Shown piece by piece: positions 53,826-62,982 of a stretch of DNA of 64,000 nucleotides. Positions within the stretch are counted from its first letter, which is position 1; the number at the start of each line of letters is the position of its first letter. A program made the position numbers and the translations under genes. The notes under the pieces were generated by a model that saw nothing but the letters and a program-made list of their open reading frames with translations, was not told the origin of the DNA and did no database searches. The stretch covers positions 1 to 64,000 of the forward strand of contig JBNKJP010000001.1 of the NCBI GenBank assembly GCA_050291245.1, in the 5' to 3' direction. The DNA is from Thiodiazotropha sp050291245 (lineage in GTDB: Bacteria > Pseudomonadota > Gammaproteobacteria > Chromatiales > Chromatiaceae).

Positions 53826-55061
53826 TTATTCACGAGCCGGGCCCGCAGAATAGCGAGCCAGCCGTGGCCTTTCACCAACCAACCCCATGGCCCGGCGCAT
53901 CATCTGGTGTTTCAAAAACCCCGAGCGATCCACTAGCGACAAGCCGAGGTTGCGCGCCAGTTTGAGGGGCAGCACATCATTGCTGAACAAGCGCTTGAAT
54001 CCGTCCATCGCCCCGAGCATGGCCAGGTTGGCACCCTTGCGCGCCCGCTCGTAGCGGCGCAAGGTGGCCATGGAACCCAAGGCTCGTCCCGCAAGACGCG
54101 CCTCGCTCAACACATCCGCCAGGGTCATGGCATCCATCAGGCCCAGGTTCACACCCTGTCCGGCCAGCGGATGCATCGCATGGGCGGCATCGCCTATGAG
54201 CGCCAGTCCCGGCTGAATATAGGTCTGCGCATTGGCGAGACGCAACGGGAACACCCCGCGGGGACCTATGGATTTTATCTCACCCAGGATCGACTCACTG
54301 GCCTGGGTCAGGCGACGACAGAATTCCCTATCGTCCAGGCCCATCAACTCTGTCGCATGTCCCGGAGCGGTGGACCAGACGATAGAACAGCGCCCGTCGT
54401 TGATGGGCAGCAGCGCCAATGGTCCGGTCTTCATGAAACGCTGAAAGGCTGTGTCGTGATGAAAGCGCTCCGGGGAGATCGTCGCAACGATCGCATGCTG
54501 GTCATATTCCCAACCCTGGGTGCCGATTCCCGCCATCTGGCGGATCTGGGAATCCCGTCCATCCGCCGCCACCACCAAACCGGCGGCAAGCCTTTCACCG
54601 GACTCGAGCAGTACCTCGGGTTGCTCACCCAACTGCAGTTCAGCCACTCGGGCCGGATACTTCAGGGTCACATTAGGCAGGCTTTCGAGACGCTCCCAGA
54701 GCGCCAGCTGCATGACCCGGTTTTCGACGATATGCCCAAGATCCGGTTCCCCGATCTCGGCGGCGCTGAAATGGATGCGGCCACTGCCGCCCTGGTCCCA
54801 CACGGTCATCCGCTGATAGGGACTCACCCGCATCCGGGTCATACGCGGCCAGACCTTCAGGTTGTGCAGAATCTGCTGGGTGGCCCGGGTCAGCGCGGAC
54901 ACCCGGATATCCACCTCCTCGGGAGGCCAGCTGCGGGAGGGTTCGCGGGCTTCGAGAATACCCACATCCAACCCCGCATCCGCCAGGGCGCAACCCAGTG
55001 CGCTGCCCACCATGCCGCCACCGACGATCAGCAGATCGAAGGGTTTCTGATTTTTCTCCAT
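53826..55061 (-). CDS. ubiI: UbiH/UbiF/VisC-family ubiquinone hydroxylase, probably UbiI
   Basis: This 411-residue flavin monooxygenase has the FAD motif LLIVGGGMVGSALGCALADAG (10-30), the DG motif AADGRDSQIRQMAG, and the second FAD site IGDAAHAMHPLAGQGVNLGLMDA. In ubiquinone synthesis such enzymes add ring hydroxyls; the C5 hydroxylase UbiI (VisC) is the likely identity because it follows ubiH in the order known from E. coli. UbiF cannot be excluded from sequence. Its ATG overlaps the ubiH stop as TAATG. It is the last gene of ygfB-pepP-ubiH-ubiI and ends just before an inverted-pair repeat. Confidence 0.85.
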   Translation of the reverse strand: MEKNQKPFDLLIVGGGMVGSALGCALADAGLDVGILEAREPSRSWPPEEVDIRVSALTRATQQILHNLKVWPRMTRMRVSPYQRMTVWDQGGSGRIHFSAAEIGEPDLGHIVENRVMQLALWERLESLPNVTLKYPARVAELQLGEQPEVLLESGERLAAGLVVAADGRDSQIRQMAGIGTQGWEYDQHAIVATISPERFHHDTAFQRFMKTGPLALLPINDGRCSIVWSTAPGHATELMGLDDREFCRRLTQASESILGEIKSIGPRGVFPLRLANAQTYIQPGLALIGDAAHAMHPLAGQGVNLGLMDAMTLADVLSEARLAGRALGSMATLRRYERARKGANLAMLGAMDGFKRLFSNDVLPLKLARNLGLSLVDRSGFLKHQMMRRAMGLVGERPRLARYSAGPARE

Positions 55062-56287
55062 TACTTCGCACCACTCCTGTCAAGACGGGGTTGATAGCCA
55101 TGAATGCCCATGAACTGGCGGGCCACCAGATGCTTGAGTCCCGGCATCAAATCCAAACCGACCAATCCCAGATTACGCACCATGCGTAAAGGTCCGAAGG
55201 GATTCGCGAACAGACGCGCGAGACTGTCGGTAATCATCGCGACCCGGTTCTGATCGGTATTGCGCCACTCCTGATAGGACTTCAGCAATCCAAGTTCCCC
55301 CGGATCCCGCCCCTTCTGCCGGGCGTCGATGAGGATATCGGCGATCACCGAAACATCCCGCAGGCCCAGATTGAAGCCCTGCCCGGTGACCGGGTGTATG
55401 ACATGCGCCGCATTACCCACCAGGGCCACCCGCGGACGCACCGGATCCACTGCCTGGCGCAGCCGCAGGGGATAGGCCACTCGTTTACCCAGACGCTGAA
55501 GACGTCCCAGACGATAACCGAAACGATCCTGCAGACGCGCCAGGAAGGCCTCATTGGAAAGTCCCATCAGCTCGGCCACCTGTTCGTCCTGGGCGGTCCA
55601 CACCATGGAGATACGCCCCTGGGTCATCGGCAGCATGGCCAGGGGTCCGGTATCGGTGAATCGCTCGTAGGCAACGCCCTCAGGAGGTCGATCGCTCGAC
55701 AGGTTGGCAATGATCGCGGTCTGACCATAACCGCGCTCCTTCATATTGATCGAGAGCAGTTCCCTGACCCGGGAGTCGCCGCCATCCGCGGCCACCAGCA
55801 GTTTCGCGGTCAGTTTTCTCGGATTGTCATCCTGCAACAGCCTTACCTCGATGGCCCGCTCACTGACCGAGAAGCTCTGCAAACTTGCAGGACAGATCAC
55901 CTCCACATCCGACAGGGTCCCCAGTTCGTTCAACAGACAGGCCCCCAGGGTACGGGCCGTGACCACATAACCCAACGCCTCCACACCTTCCTGTACATGA
56001 TTCAAACGGGTAAACCCAAAATGCCCGCGATCGGAGATATGAATATCACGGATGGGTTCCGCCTCCGCTTCGATCCCCGACCAGGCACCCAAACCCTGCA
56101 GGATCAACCGACTGCCCCAGGACAAGGCGATCACCCGATCGTCATAGCTGGGTTGCACCGCGGAATCCAACGGCCAGGCCTCAATCACACCGATACGGTA
56201 CCCATGCCCGCTCAAGGCATGCGCCAGGCTGGCGCCCACCATGCCACCCCCCACAATCAGAATGTCGAAATCTTCCATCTGTACCAT
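55061..56287 (-). CDS. ubiH: 2-octaprenyl-6-methoxyphenol hydroxylase UbiH
   Basis: The protein (408 residues from ATG 56287) is a flavin hydroxylase acting on ring carbon C1 of the ubiquinone precursor. It shows ILIVGGGMVGASLAHALSGHG near residue 9, AADGGDSRVREL, and GNAAHVIHPVTGQGFNLGLRD. The start overlaps the pepP stop (TGATG), giving tight coupling; a GTG one codon earlier and an ATG three codons later are alternatives. Its place next to pepP and ubiI supports the UbiH name. Confidence 0.9.
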   Translation of the reverse strand: MVQMEDFDILIVGGGMVGASLAHALSGHGYRIGVIEAWPLDSAVQPSYDDRVIALSWGSRLILQGLGAWSGIEAEAEPIRDIHISDRGHFGFTRLNHVQEGVEALGYVVTARTLGACLLNELGTLSDVEVICPASLQSFSVSERAIEVRLLQDDNPRKLTAKLLVAADGGDSRVRELLSINMKERGYGQTAIIANLSSDRPPEGVAYERFTDTGPLAMLPMTQGRISMVWTAQDEQVAELMGLSNEAFLARLQDRFGYRLGRLQRLGKRVAYPLRLRQAVDPVRPRVALVGNAAHVIHPVTGQGFNLGLRDVSVIADILIDARQKGRDPGELGLLKSYQEWRNTDQNRVAMITDSLARLFANPFGPLRMVRNLGLVGLDLMPGLKHLVARQFMGIHGYQPRLDRSGAK

Positions 56288-57594
56288 CACCCTGCCATGA
56301 CCGCCTCGATCTCATCCACTGTCTTGGGGACATCCCGGGTCAGCACTTCACAACCCTCCCGGGTGACCAGCACATCATCCTCGATACGGATCCCGATATC
56401 CCACCACTTTTTCGCCACGCCTTTCATACCGGCGGGAATGTAGAGCCCCGGCTCGATGGTCATCACCATCCCGGGTTCCAGCATGCGCCAGGCACCATCC
56501 ACCTTGTAATCCCCCACGTCATGCACATCCATGCCGATCCAATGGCCGGTACGATGGGGGAAGAAGGGTTTGTATTTCTCTTCCTTTATCAACTTGGCCG
56601 GCGTGCCCTTGAGGATACCCAGCTTGATCAATCCACGGGTGATCACCTTCACCGCCGCATTGTGCGGATCGTTCCAGTGATTACCGGGCTTCACTGCAGC
56701 AATGGCCGCATCCTGGGAGGCCAACACGAGTTCGTAGAGCAGTCGCTGGGCTTCACTGAAGCGTCCACTGACCGGGAAGGTTCGAGTGATGTCCGAGGCG
56801 TAATAGTCTTTTTCACAACCCGCATCGATCAACAACAATTGATTCTCCTCGATCCGGGCAACGTTATCCACGTAGTGCAGGGTACAGGCATTTGCACCCG
56901 CCCCCACAATCGGCGGATACGCCTGCTCACGGGCACCCTGATGACTGCATTCACGAATAAATTCCGCTTCCAGCTGATACTCCCAGAGTCCAGGTTTACA
57001 GAACTGCATCACTCGGGTGTGCGCCTTGGCGGAGATGCGTGCCGCCTGACGCATCACTTTGATTTCGGAACGGCTCTTGTAAAGCCGCATCTCATGCAGG
57101 TAGTGATCCAGGGCAATGATCTCCACCGGACCCAGCAACCCACTCCGCGAGTTACAGCGAATCGTAGTGATCCATTCAGAGAGCTTCTGATCGAATTGGG
57201 GATTGCATCCCATGACGTAGAACACACGCTCACACTGTTCAAGCATACGCGGCAGAATATCGTCCAGATCACCGATCGGGAACGAATCATCGGCAGCGTA
57301 GTCCCGACAGGCCCCCTCCTGTCCGGCCCGCGCGCCATCCCACTGTTCCTTAACCGGATCCGTTTCCCGGTTGAACAGGATGAACTCCGCCTGCTTACGT
57401 CCGGGTATCAGGACCAGAACCGCTTCAGGTTCGGGAAATCCGGTCAGGTAGTAGAAGTCACTGTCCGGTCGGTAAGGAAAGTGCACATCTCGATTACGAA
57501 TCAATTGTGGCGCGGTGGGCAGGATCGCGATGCTGCCCGGTCCCATCATGCGCATCAATTCACGACGTCGACGCTTGTACTCACTCTGTTGCAT
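56287..57594 (-). CDS. pepP: Xaa-Pro aminopeptidase
   Basis: PepP cleaves the N-terminal residue before proline. The 435-residue protein has an N-terminal domain and the metal-dependent pita-bread domain with the ligand-bearing segments LLIDAGCEKDYYASDITRTFP, HRTGHWIGMDVHDVGDY and VMTIEPGLYIPAG; the binuclear manganese ligands lie in these. It begins inside the end of ygfB (14-nt overlap) and runs into ubiH. Length and motifs are standard. Confidence 0.96.
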   Translation of the reverse strand: MQQSEYKRRRRELMRMMGPGSIAILPTAPQLIRNRDVHFPYRPDSDFYYLTGFPEPEAVLVLIPGRKQAEFILFNRETDPVKEQWDGARAGQEGACRDYAADDSFPIGDLDDILPRMLEQCERVFYVMGCNPQFDQKLSEWITTIRCNSRSGLLGPVEIIALDHYLHEMRLYKSRSEIKVMRQAARISAKAHTRVMQFCKPGLWEYQLEAEFIRECSHQGAREQAYPPIVGAGANACTLHYVDNVARIEENQLLLIDAGCEKDYYASDITRTFPVSGRFSEAQRLLYELVLASQDAAIAAVKPGNHWNDPHNAAVKVITRGLIKLGILKGTPAKLIKEEKYKPFFPHRTGHWIGMDVHDVGDYKVDGAWRMLEPGMVMTIEPGLYIPAGMKGVAKKWWDIGIRIEDDVLVTREGCEVLTRDVPKTVDEIEAVMAG

Positions 57595-58147
57595 GTTCGT
57601 GCACCCGGTTTTCAGCCAATTCCTCCCACATCAGCATCGTCACCACTCGAAGAAATTCCTGCAGCTCGACGTAGGCCATCTCCGTGGCCTCACCGGATTC
57701 CAGATCCGCATAGTCGATACGTGTGAAATGAGTCAGATCCTGCAGCGCTTCACGGGCATCTCCGACGAGCTGTCGTTCCGTGATTCCGGCCACCCCCAAA
57801 CCATAGAGATAACCTTCACACCATTCGCTCAGACATTTTGCACGTTTGGGCATGGGCTGGGACTCATCCGGGAGCACAGGCATGAACAGCATCTCCACAT
57901 GCCCGATCTGCTCCGCGGTCGCGCTGTACAACGCTCCGATCGTCTGTCTCGCCTCCTGGGCAAGAAGATCGTCATCCGGCAGATGCCCCATCAGGTCACC
58001 CAACCAGATCGCTTGTACCTCATCGGATCCGGCACACAGCAACCCCGTGATAACACCATGCAGTTCACTCGGGCCATAGTCGAAATCGACCGCCAGGAGA
58101 ACCTGTTCGAGTCGGTCAAAATCGGGTACGGGAAAGTTGTCGCTCAT
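57581..58147 (-). CDS. ygfB: UPF0149 family protein YgfB
   Basis: The 188-residue acidic protein has the UPF0149 pattern: SELHGVITGLLCAGS (26-40), WCEGYLYGLG near 107-116 and YVELQEFLRVVTMLMWEEL near the end. ATG 58145-58147 is chosen by family start (MSDNFPVPDFDRLEQVL). It leads the pepP-ubiH-ubiI operon, as in E. coli, and is divergent from the TIGR02449-zapA unit. Its job is not firmly known; in Pseudomonas a homologue affects RNA-based control of beta-lactamase induction. Confidence 0.92.
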   Translation of the reverse strand: MSDNFPVPDFDRLEQVLLAVDFDYGPSELHGVITGLLCAGSDEVQAIWLGDLMGHLPDDDLLAQEARQTIGALYSATAEQIGHVEMLFMPVLPDESQPMPKRAKCLSEWCEGYLYGLGVAGITERQLVGDAREALQDLTHFTRIDYADLESGEATEMAYVELQEFLRVVTMLMWEELAENRVHEHATE

Positions 58148-58237
58148 AAACCAGCCTGTTTCATACATTTTGCAATAAATCATATCATGCCGATGTAGAG
58201 ATTGACCCGCCAGTTTCCGCCCACTATATTGATGAGC

Positions 58238-58471
58238 ATGAGTGAAAACGAGACCCCACAACGGACAGAAATGGACCTGCAGGCTCTTGAAATACGAGTG
58301 GAAGAGCTGATTCGCGCATGCTCTTATCTTAAGGACGAAAATAAATCCCTTAAACAGCGGCAGGACAATCTGGTTGCGGAACGTGCCGCACTGATTGAGA
58401 AGACCGAGCTGGCCCGCGCCCGAGTCGAAGCCATGATCACCCGTCTCAAATCCATGGAAGCGCCCCAGTGA
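58238..58471 (+). CDS. TIGR02449-type small coiled-coil protein (ZapB-like)
   Basis: The 77-residue protein is a coiled coil (LQALEIRVEELIRACSYLKD ... RARVEAMITRLKSMEAPQ) of the TIGR02449 kind found just before zapA in many gammaproteobacteria. It is thought to work with ZapA at the division site. ATG 58238 or 58232 both fit; there is no strong ribosome site. Its stop overlaps zapA as GTGA, so expression is coupled. It is divergent from ygfB across about 90 nt. Confidence 0.85.
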   Translation: MSENETPQRTEMDLQALEIRVEELIRACSYLKDENKSLKQRQDNLVAERAALIEKTELARARVEAMITRLKSMEAPQ

Positions 58472-58782
58472 ACAGCAACCGTCTTCCGGTCACGGTCTCC
58501 ATACTCGACAAGGAGTACCGCATCTCCTGCCTCCCCGAGGAACGAGAATCCCTGCTTCAGGCAGCCGCCTATGTAGACGGCCAGATGAGAGAGATCCGTC
58601 AGGCGGGACGCATTATCGGTTCCGAGCGTATTGCGGTTATGACGGCGCTGAATATCGCCAACGACCTGCTGCTCAGTCAAAAAAACAAAGACCAGGGTAC
58701 GGAAAACATCACCCGCCGGATCAAGAACCTGCAGGACAAGATCGAGATCGCCCTCAACACCACCAATCAACTGGAACTTTGA
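58468..58782 (+). CDS. zapA: Cell division protein ZapA
   Basis: ZapA bundles FtsZ filaments at the division ring. The 104-residue product shows the typical globular start (LPVTVSILDKEYRISCLPEERESLLQAAAYVDGQMREIR) and a C-terminal coiled coil (IKNLQDKIEIALNTTNQ). The start is a GTG overlapping the previous stop. It is followed at 27 nt by 6S RNA, the standard arrangement. Confidence 0.95.
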   Translation: MNSNRLPVTVSILDKEYRISCLPEERESLLQAAAYVDGQMREIRQAGRIIGSERIAVMTALNIANDLLLSQKNKDQGTENITRRIKNLQDKIEIALNTTNQLEL

Positions 58783-58808
58783 GGCAAATAGAGTTAGCCT
58801 ACAAGGGT

Positions 58809-58997
58809 GACATCCCCTGCGGTGTTCGTTAGCAGCCCGGGTATTTTCTTGAGCCTAATATCTACCCTGGGATCATAATGGCAGACCCCGTGTGCATGTC
58901 CGTTCTCAATACGGAAAGCCTTAGGTTCTCCAGTTGATCCCACTTGAACCCACTGGTTCAAGAACAAAGGCACACGACGGCACACGTGGGAGATGTC
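58809..58997 (+). ncRNA. ssrS: 6S RNA (ssrS)
   Basis: The region between zapA and fau has the marks of 6S RNA. The end GACATC (58809) pairs with GATGTC (58992-58997), and CCTGCGGTGTTCGTTAGCAGC, CACTTGAACCCACTGGTTCAAG and ACGACGGCACACG match the conserved parts of gammaproteobacterial 6S RNA, including the central bulge region. 6S RNA binds sigma-70 RNA polymerase and mutes many promoters in stationary phase. Ends are estimated from the closing stem, so they may be off by some bases. Confidence 0.9.
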
Positions 58998-59010
58998 ACC
59001 TCATTCGCCC

Positions 59011-59610
59011 ATGAACACAAACCAAGTCCGCCGCGAAATCAGGGTTCAGCGCCGCAACCTCACCCCCGAAACACTTCACCAACACAGCAACCGCATGTGC
59101 CGTCTGGCGATGCGCCTAAACGCCTTCCGCCACAGTCGGCGCATTGCCTTCTATCATGCTGTTGCGGGCGAAATGGATCCTGCTCCGCTGATGCTCGCCG
59201 CTCTTGCGACCGGCAAGCAGGCCTTCCTCCCCATTCTCCGCCAACGACCCTGCAACAGTCTCTGGTTCGCCCCCATGCGCCGGCGGCAACCCATGGCAAA
59301 CAATCGCTTCGGGATTCCGGAACCGGTATTTCACCCCCGACATCGGGTTATGCCCTGGTCCCTCGACCTGGTATTCGTACCCCTGGTAGCCTTTGACCGG
59401 TCAGGTCATCGCCTTGGTATGGGGGGTGGTTACTACGATCGCACCTTCGCCTTCAAACTCAAACATCAACACTTGACCGGCCCAAAACTCATTGGACTGG
59501 CACATGAGTTTCAACTAAGAGACCCACTCGATACCAATGCCTGGGACGTTCCACTCGATGCCGTGATTACCGAATCAGCCTTCCACTCGTTCACAACTCA
59601 CTCAAGTTGA
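59011..59610 (+). CDS. fau: 5-formyltetrahydrofolate cyclo-ligase
   Basis: The enzyme turns 5-formyl-THF into 5,10-methenyl-THF with ATP. The 199-residue protein starts MNTNQVRREIRVQRRNLTPE and has the catalytic and ATP signature DRSGHRLGMGGGYYDRTF. ATG 59011 starts 13 nt past the 3' end of 6S RNA, so both may be cut from one transcript, as in E. coli ssrS-ygfA. It supplies folate pools used by the glycine cleavage T protein nearby. Confidence 0.94.
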   Translation: MNTNQVRREIRVQRRNLTPETLHQHSNRMCRLAMRLNAFRHSRRIAFYHAVAGEMDPAPLMLAALATGKQAFLPILRQRPCNSLWFAPMRRRQPMANNRFGIPEPVFHPRHRVMPWSLDLVFVPLVAFDRSGHRLGMGGGYYDRTFAFKLKHQHLTGPKLIGLAHEFQLRDPLDTNAWDVPLDAVITESAFHSFTTHSS

Positions 59611-59878
59611 AGCGACCTAAAGCAGCCGACAAATCCGTTCCCGTCTTTCGGTGGGTTGCCATGATAAACAGATCAAACTCAACGCCCCTATGCATGAATC
59701 ACTTTTGAACACAAAATCACCGACCTGTCCGGTGAGTGTCAAAACACACTTAGCCGATCACCAATTCAAACAACAAACTGAATTAATTAACAAAAGAACA
59801 CCAGTAGTTCTGGATTTTTTTTTGAGCTGAATTATACTCTGAACATCTATTGGGTAGTTCTTCGGGAGGAAACCTGAC

Positions 59879-60343
59879 ATGGCGATTAAACGAGCCGCAA
59901 AAAAGAAGGCGACAGTGAAGCGTTCAACCACCACCAAGAAGGTCGCTGTCAAGAAAAAAGCGGCCACCAAAAAGAAGGTTGCAGCTAAGAAAGCAACCAG
60001 CAAAAAGAAAGCCGTTGTAAAGAAGACCGCAAAGAAGAAGGCTACAACCAAGAGGAAAGCAACCGCCAAGAAAAAGGCTGCAACCAAGAAGAAGGCTGCA
60101 ACCAAGAAGAAAGCAACCACCAAGAAGAAGGCTGCAACCAAGAAGAAGGCAACCGCCAAGAAAAAGGCTGCCACCAAGAAGAAAGCGACCGCTAAGAAAA
60201 AGGCTGCACCGAAAAAGAAGGCAGCCTCAAAGAAGAAGGTTGCATCTAAGAAGAAAGCCACCGCAAAGAAGAAGGCCGCCAAGAAGCGTCCAGCCCGCCC
60301 AAGAAAGGTGACACCAAGAAAGAAGAAGGCAGCCACCGCTTAA
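59879..60343 (+). CDS. Histone H1-like Lys/Ala-rich protein
   Basis: The 154-residue product is almost wholly Lys, Ala and Thr in repeats of the KKKAATKKKAT kind, ending with KKRPARPRKVTPRKKKAATA. Such proteins are unfolded alone and bind DNA by charge (family knowledge: H1-like/HC1-type or AlgP-like proteins). GGGAGGA lies 8 nt before the ATG, so translation should be strong. The coding DNA itself is repetitive (aagaagaaggctgcaac units), so copy number may vary between strains. A strong terminator follows. A role in packing DNA is likely; PhaE of this window has a short tail of similar make-up. Confidence 0.85.
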   Translation: MAIKRAAKKKATVKRSTTTKKVAVKKKAATKKKVAAKKATSKKKAVVKKTAKKKATTKRKATAKKKAATKKKAATKKKATTKKKAATKKKATAKKKAATKKKATAKKKAAPKKKAASKKKVASKKKATAKKKAAKKRPARPRKVTPRKKKAATA

Positions 60344-60358
60344 CCGGCAAACAAAACG

Positions 60359-60384
60359 AACCCCGCTCAAGCGGGGTTTGTTTT
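60359..60384 (+). terminator. Terminator of the histone-like gene
   Basis: AACCCCGC, loop TCAA, GCGGGGTT, then TGTTTT: an 8-bp stem with a T-rich end 16 nt after the stop codon. Confidence 0.88.
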
Positions 60385-60441
60385 GCATCCGGACCTACCT
60401 GTTCGGACGTCATCGATGATCTGCGTGACAGGAGGTCGTGA

Positions 60442-61962
60442 TTAACTCACTCCCGCAAACAGACGATAGGCCGGATTCTCCGTTTCATCCCAATAGGGAT
60501 AGCCCAGACTGTCCAACTTGTTGATTAACTTAGCCTTTTCACCCATTTCAATCTGAATTCCCATCAACACACGGCCATACGCGGCCCCATGATTGCGATA
60601 GTGAAACAGGCTGATATTCCACTCCTTGCCCAGATGACTGAGAAAATACAGCAAGGCTCCAGGGCGCTCCGGAAACTCAAACCGAATCAGATTTTCATCG
60701 GCCAATCCCTGGGCATGACCTCCCACCATATACCGGATATGCAGCTTCGCGGTTTCGTTATCAGTCATATCGACAACGGAATAACCCTTCTCTACAAACC
60801 GATCGTATAAGATACGGCGCTCTTCATCACCGCCGCTCAACTCAATACCGACAAAGATTTGCGCGCGTGCCGCATCACTGTATCGATAATTAAATTCGGT
60901 AATGCTTCGTTTGCCGATCAGGCGACAGAAACCCAGAAAGCTCCCCGGACGCTCAGGTATCTGCACGGCGAACAACGCCTCTCGCCGCTCACCGAATTCC
61001 GCACGCTCGGCAACATGGCGTAAGCGGTCAAAATTGATGTTCGCGCCACTGTTGACGGCAATCAGGTGCTCTCCAAGGCAGCCTTCGCGTTTCACATAGC
61101 GCTTCAACCCGGCAACGGATAAAGCCCCGGCGGGTTCCGCCATGGTACGGGTGTCATCATAGATATCCTTGATCGCCGCGCAAATTTCATCGGTGGTCAC
61201 CAACACCACCTCATCGACAAGCTTACGCGCTAATCGAAAGGTCTCTTTTCCGACCTGCCTGACCGCAACCCCATCCGCAAAGAGACCCACCTGCTTGAGC
61301 TTGACACGTCGCCGGGCATGCAGTGCGGTATAAAGGGAGGGGGCATCCTCAGGCTCAACCCCTATGATCTTTACTTGTGGATAGACATACTTGATGTAAG
61401 CACCGATGCCGGCGATCAAACCACCGCCACCCACGGGGACGAAGACCGCATCGGGCGGCTCGGGATGTTGGCGAAGCAACTCCATACCAATTGTTCCCTG
61501 TCCCGCAATCACCTCAGGGTCGTCAAAGGGATGGATGAAGGTAAGCCCCTGCTGTTCCGCCAGTTCAATGGCCCGGGCATAGGCCTCATCGTAGGAATCT
61601 CCCACCAGCACCGCCTTGGCGCCGAGATTCCGCACAGCCTGCACCTTGATCTGAGGGGTCGTCTTCGGCATGACAATCAATGCCTGGATCTTCAGATTCC
61701 TCGCCGCCAGGGCAACACCCTGGGCGTGGTTTCCCGCAGACGCCGCTATCACACCACGATCGCGCACCTCCTCCGGAAGGCTGATGATTTTGTTGTAAGC
61801 CCCCCTGAGTTTGAAGGAGAAAACGGGTTGCAGGTCCTCGCGCTTCAGGAATACCTGATTATCCAAACGAGACGATAACAGATTGACCCGTTCAAGCGGG
61901 GTCTCTCTGGCTACATCGTAGACCCTGGCACGCAGGATTTTTTCTATGTAACGTAAAGGCAT
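60442..61962 (-). CDS. ilvA: Threonine ammonia-lyase, biosynthetic
   Basis: IlvA deaminates threonine to 2-oxobutanoate, the first step to isoleucine. The 506-residue protein has the PLP lysine Lys51 in SFKLRGAYNK, the glycine-rich PLP phosphate loop VPVGGGGLIAG, and two C-terminal ACT-like regulatory domains (about 325-400 and 420-495: EFGERREALFAVQIPERPGSF; IRFEFPERPGALLYFLSHLG), the allosteric form inhibited by isoleucine. The length is right for this form. It is divergent from rpiA. E. coli has serA at this place of the synteny block. Confidence 0.96.
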   Translation of the reverse strand: MPLRYIEKILRARVYDVARETPLERVNLLSSRLDNQVFLKREDLQPVFSFKLRGAYNKIISLPEEVRDRGVIAASAGNHAQGVALAARNLKIQALIVMPKTTPQIKVQAVRNLGAKAVLVGDSYDEAYARAIELAEQQGLTFIHPFDDPEVIAGQGTIGMELLRQHPEPPDAVFVPVGGGGLIAGIGAYIKYVYPQVKIIGVEPEDAPSLYTALHARRRVKLKQVGLFADGVAVRQVGKETFRLARKLVDEVVLVTTDEICAAIKDIYDDTRTMAEPAGALSVAGLKRYVKREGCLGEHLIAVNSGANINFDRLRHVAERAEFGERREALFAVQIPERPGSFLGFCRLIGKRSITEFNYRYSDAARAQIFVGIELSGGDEERRILYDRFVEKGYSVVDMTDNETAKLHIRYMVGGHAQGLADENLIRFEFPERPGALLYFLSHLGKEWNISLFHYRNHGAAYGRVLMGIQIEMGEKAKLINKLDSLGYPYWDETENPAYRLFAGVS

Positions 61963-62322
61963 GGACTATTCCAATCAGATGAGGTCAGTGCGGTGTAATG
62001 TATAAAGCGAACCGATTTACGGGGCTCAGACAGATACACTTTATACGTTACACCACACTAGGGTATTATCAACCACAGGCCCTCCATTCTCACAACCGCT
62101 GCGATAGAAAAATCACCTGTTGTGCCTTGAGGGTGTTCGAAAAAACCAACCGGCCGTCGTTATGGTTGGGAAAGTGCAGGAACGCAACACAGCAAAGCCG
62201 ATGACCCCCGGTGCTGGGGTTCCTTCCACACCCCTTCCCCAGTGACAGTAGACCATTACTACGCACCGTTATGACAGGCTATCACTATAATACAAATCCG
62301 ACCCGAACGAGGAGGGATCATA
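61963..62322. other. ilvA/rpiA divergent gap
   Basis: It holds an inverted pair GTGCGGTGTAATGTATAAAG (61988) and CTTTATACGTTACACCACAC (62039; two mismatches), similar to a GTGTGGTGTAACGCATAACG at 63049. Further on lie hairpins such as CCCCGGTGCTGGGG near 62208 and a TATAAT box at 62286-62291 before rpiA. A structured leader is possible but no known riboswitch fits. Confidence 0.5.
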
Positions 62323-62982
62323 ATGAATGCGGACGATTTAAAAAAACAGGCGGCTCAGGCAGCCATCGAATACGTTAAAGGCGGTGTCATCGGTGTCGGC
62401 ACCGGCTCTACGGTCAATCACTTCATTGACTGTCTCGCTGATATCAAAGGCCGTATTGATGGCGCAGTCTCGAGTTCAGAAGCTTCGACGGAACGCCTGA
62501 AATCCCATGGCATCCCGGTGCTGGATCTGAATGCCACCGGTGAACTGGAAGTCTATATCGACGGCGCGGATGAATCCGACCACTACCTCAATCTGATCAA
62601 AGGCGGCGGCGGTGCCCTGACCCGGGAAAAGATCATTGCCGGCGCGAGCAAGACCTTCGTGTGTATCGCCGATCAAAGCAAACTGGTGGATATACTCGGG
62701 CGGTTTCCACTACCCGTTGAAGTCATCCCCATGGCACGCAGCCATGTGGCTCGTAAGATCGTCAAATTGGGGGGTACGCCGGTTTGGCGGGAAGCCTTCA
62801 TCACAGACAATGGCAATGCGATCCTGGATGTTCACAATCTGGAGATCATGAAACCCCAAGAGATGGAGCAAGCGATCAACGCCATTGCCGGTGTCGTCAC
62901 AACAGGTATCTTCGCGCTTCGCGGGGCTGATGTGCTGATTCTGGGTACCGAGGACGGACCCAAAACCGTCTATCCGAAGTAG
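62323..62982 (+). CDS. rpiA: Ribose-5-phosphate isomerase A
   Basis: RpiA interconverts ribose 5-phosphate and ribulose 5-phosphate. The 219-residue product has the substrate loop GVGTGSTVNHFID, DGADESDHYLNLIKGGGGALTREKI with the catalytic Asp and Glu, and ADQSKLV. GAGGAGGG 7 nt before the ATG gives a strong ribosome site. It joins the products of zwf-pgl-gnd at 26-30 kb and the conserved fau-rpiA neighbourhood. Confidence 0.97.
   Translation: MNADDLKKQAAQAAIEYVKGGVIGVGTGSTVNHFIDCLADIKGRIDGAVSSSEASTERLKSHGIPVLDLNATGELEVYIDGADESDHYLNLIKGGGGALTREKIIAGASKTFVCIADQSKLVDILGRFPLPVEVIPMARSHVARKIVKLGGTPVWREAFITDNGNAILDVHNLEIMKPQEMEQAINAIAGVVTTGIFALRGADVLILGTEDGPKTVYPK

Noticed and set aside
62100..62260. 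c-di-GMP-I riboswitch before rpiA
   Set aside because: Only scattered pieces (GCAAAGCC, GGAACGCAA) match; the tetraloop and receptor order of the class is missing, so it is left as an open question.
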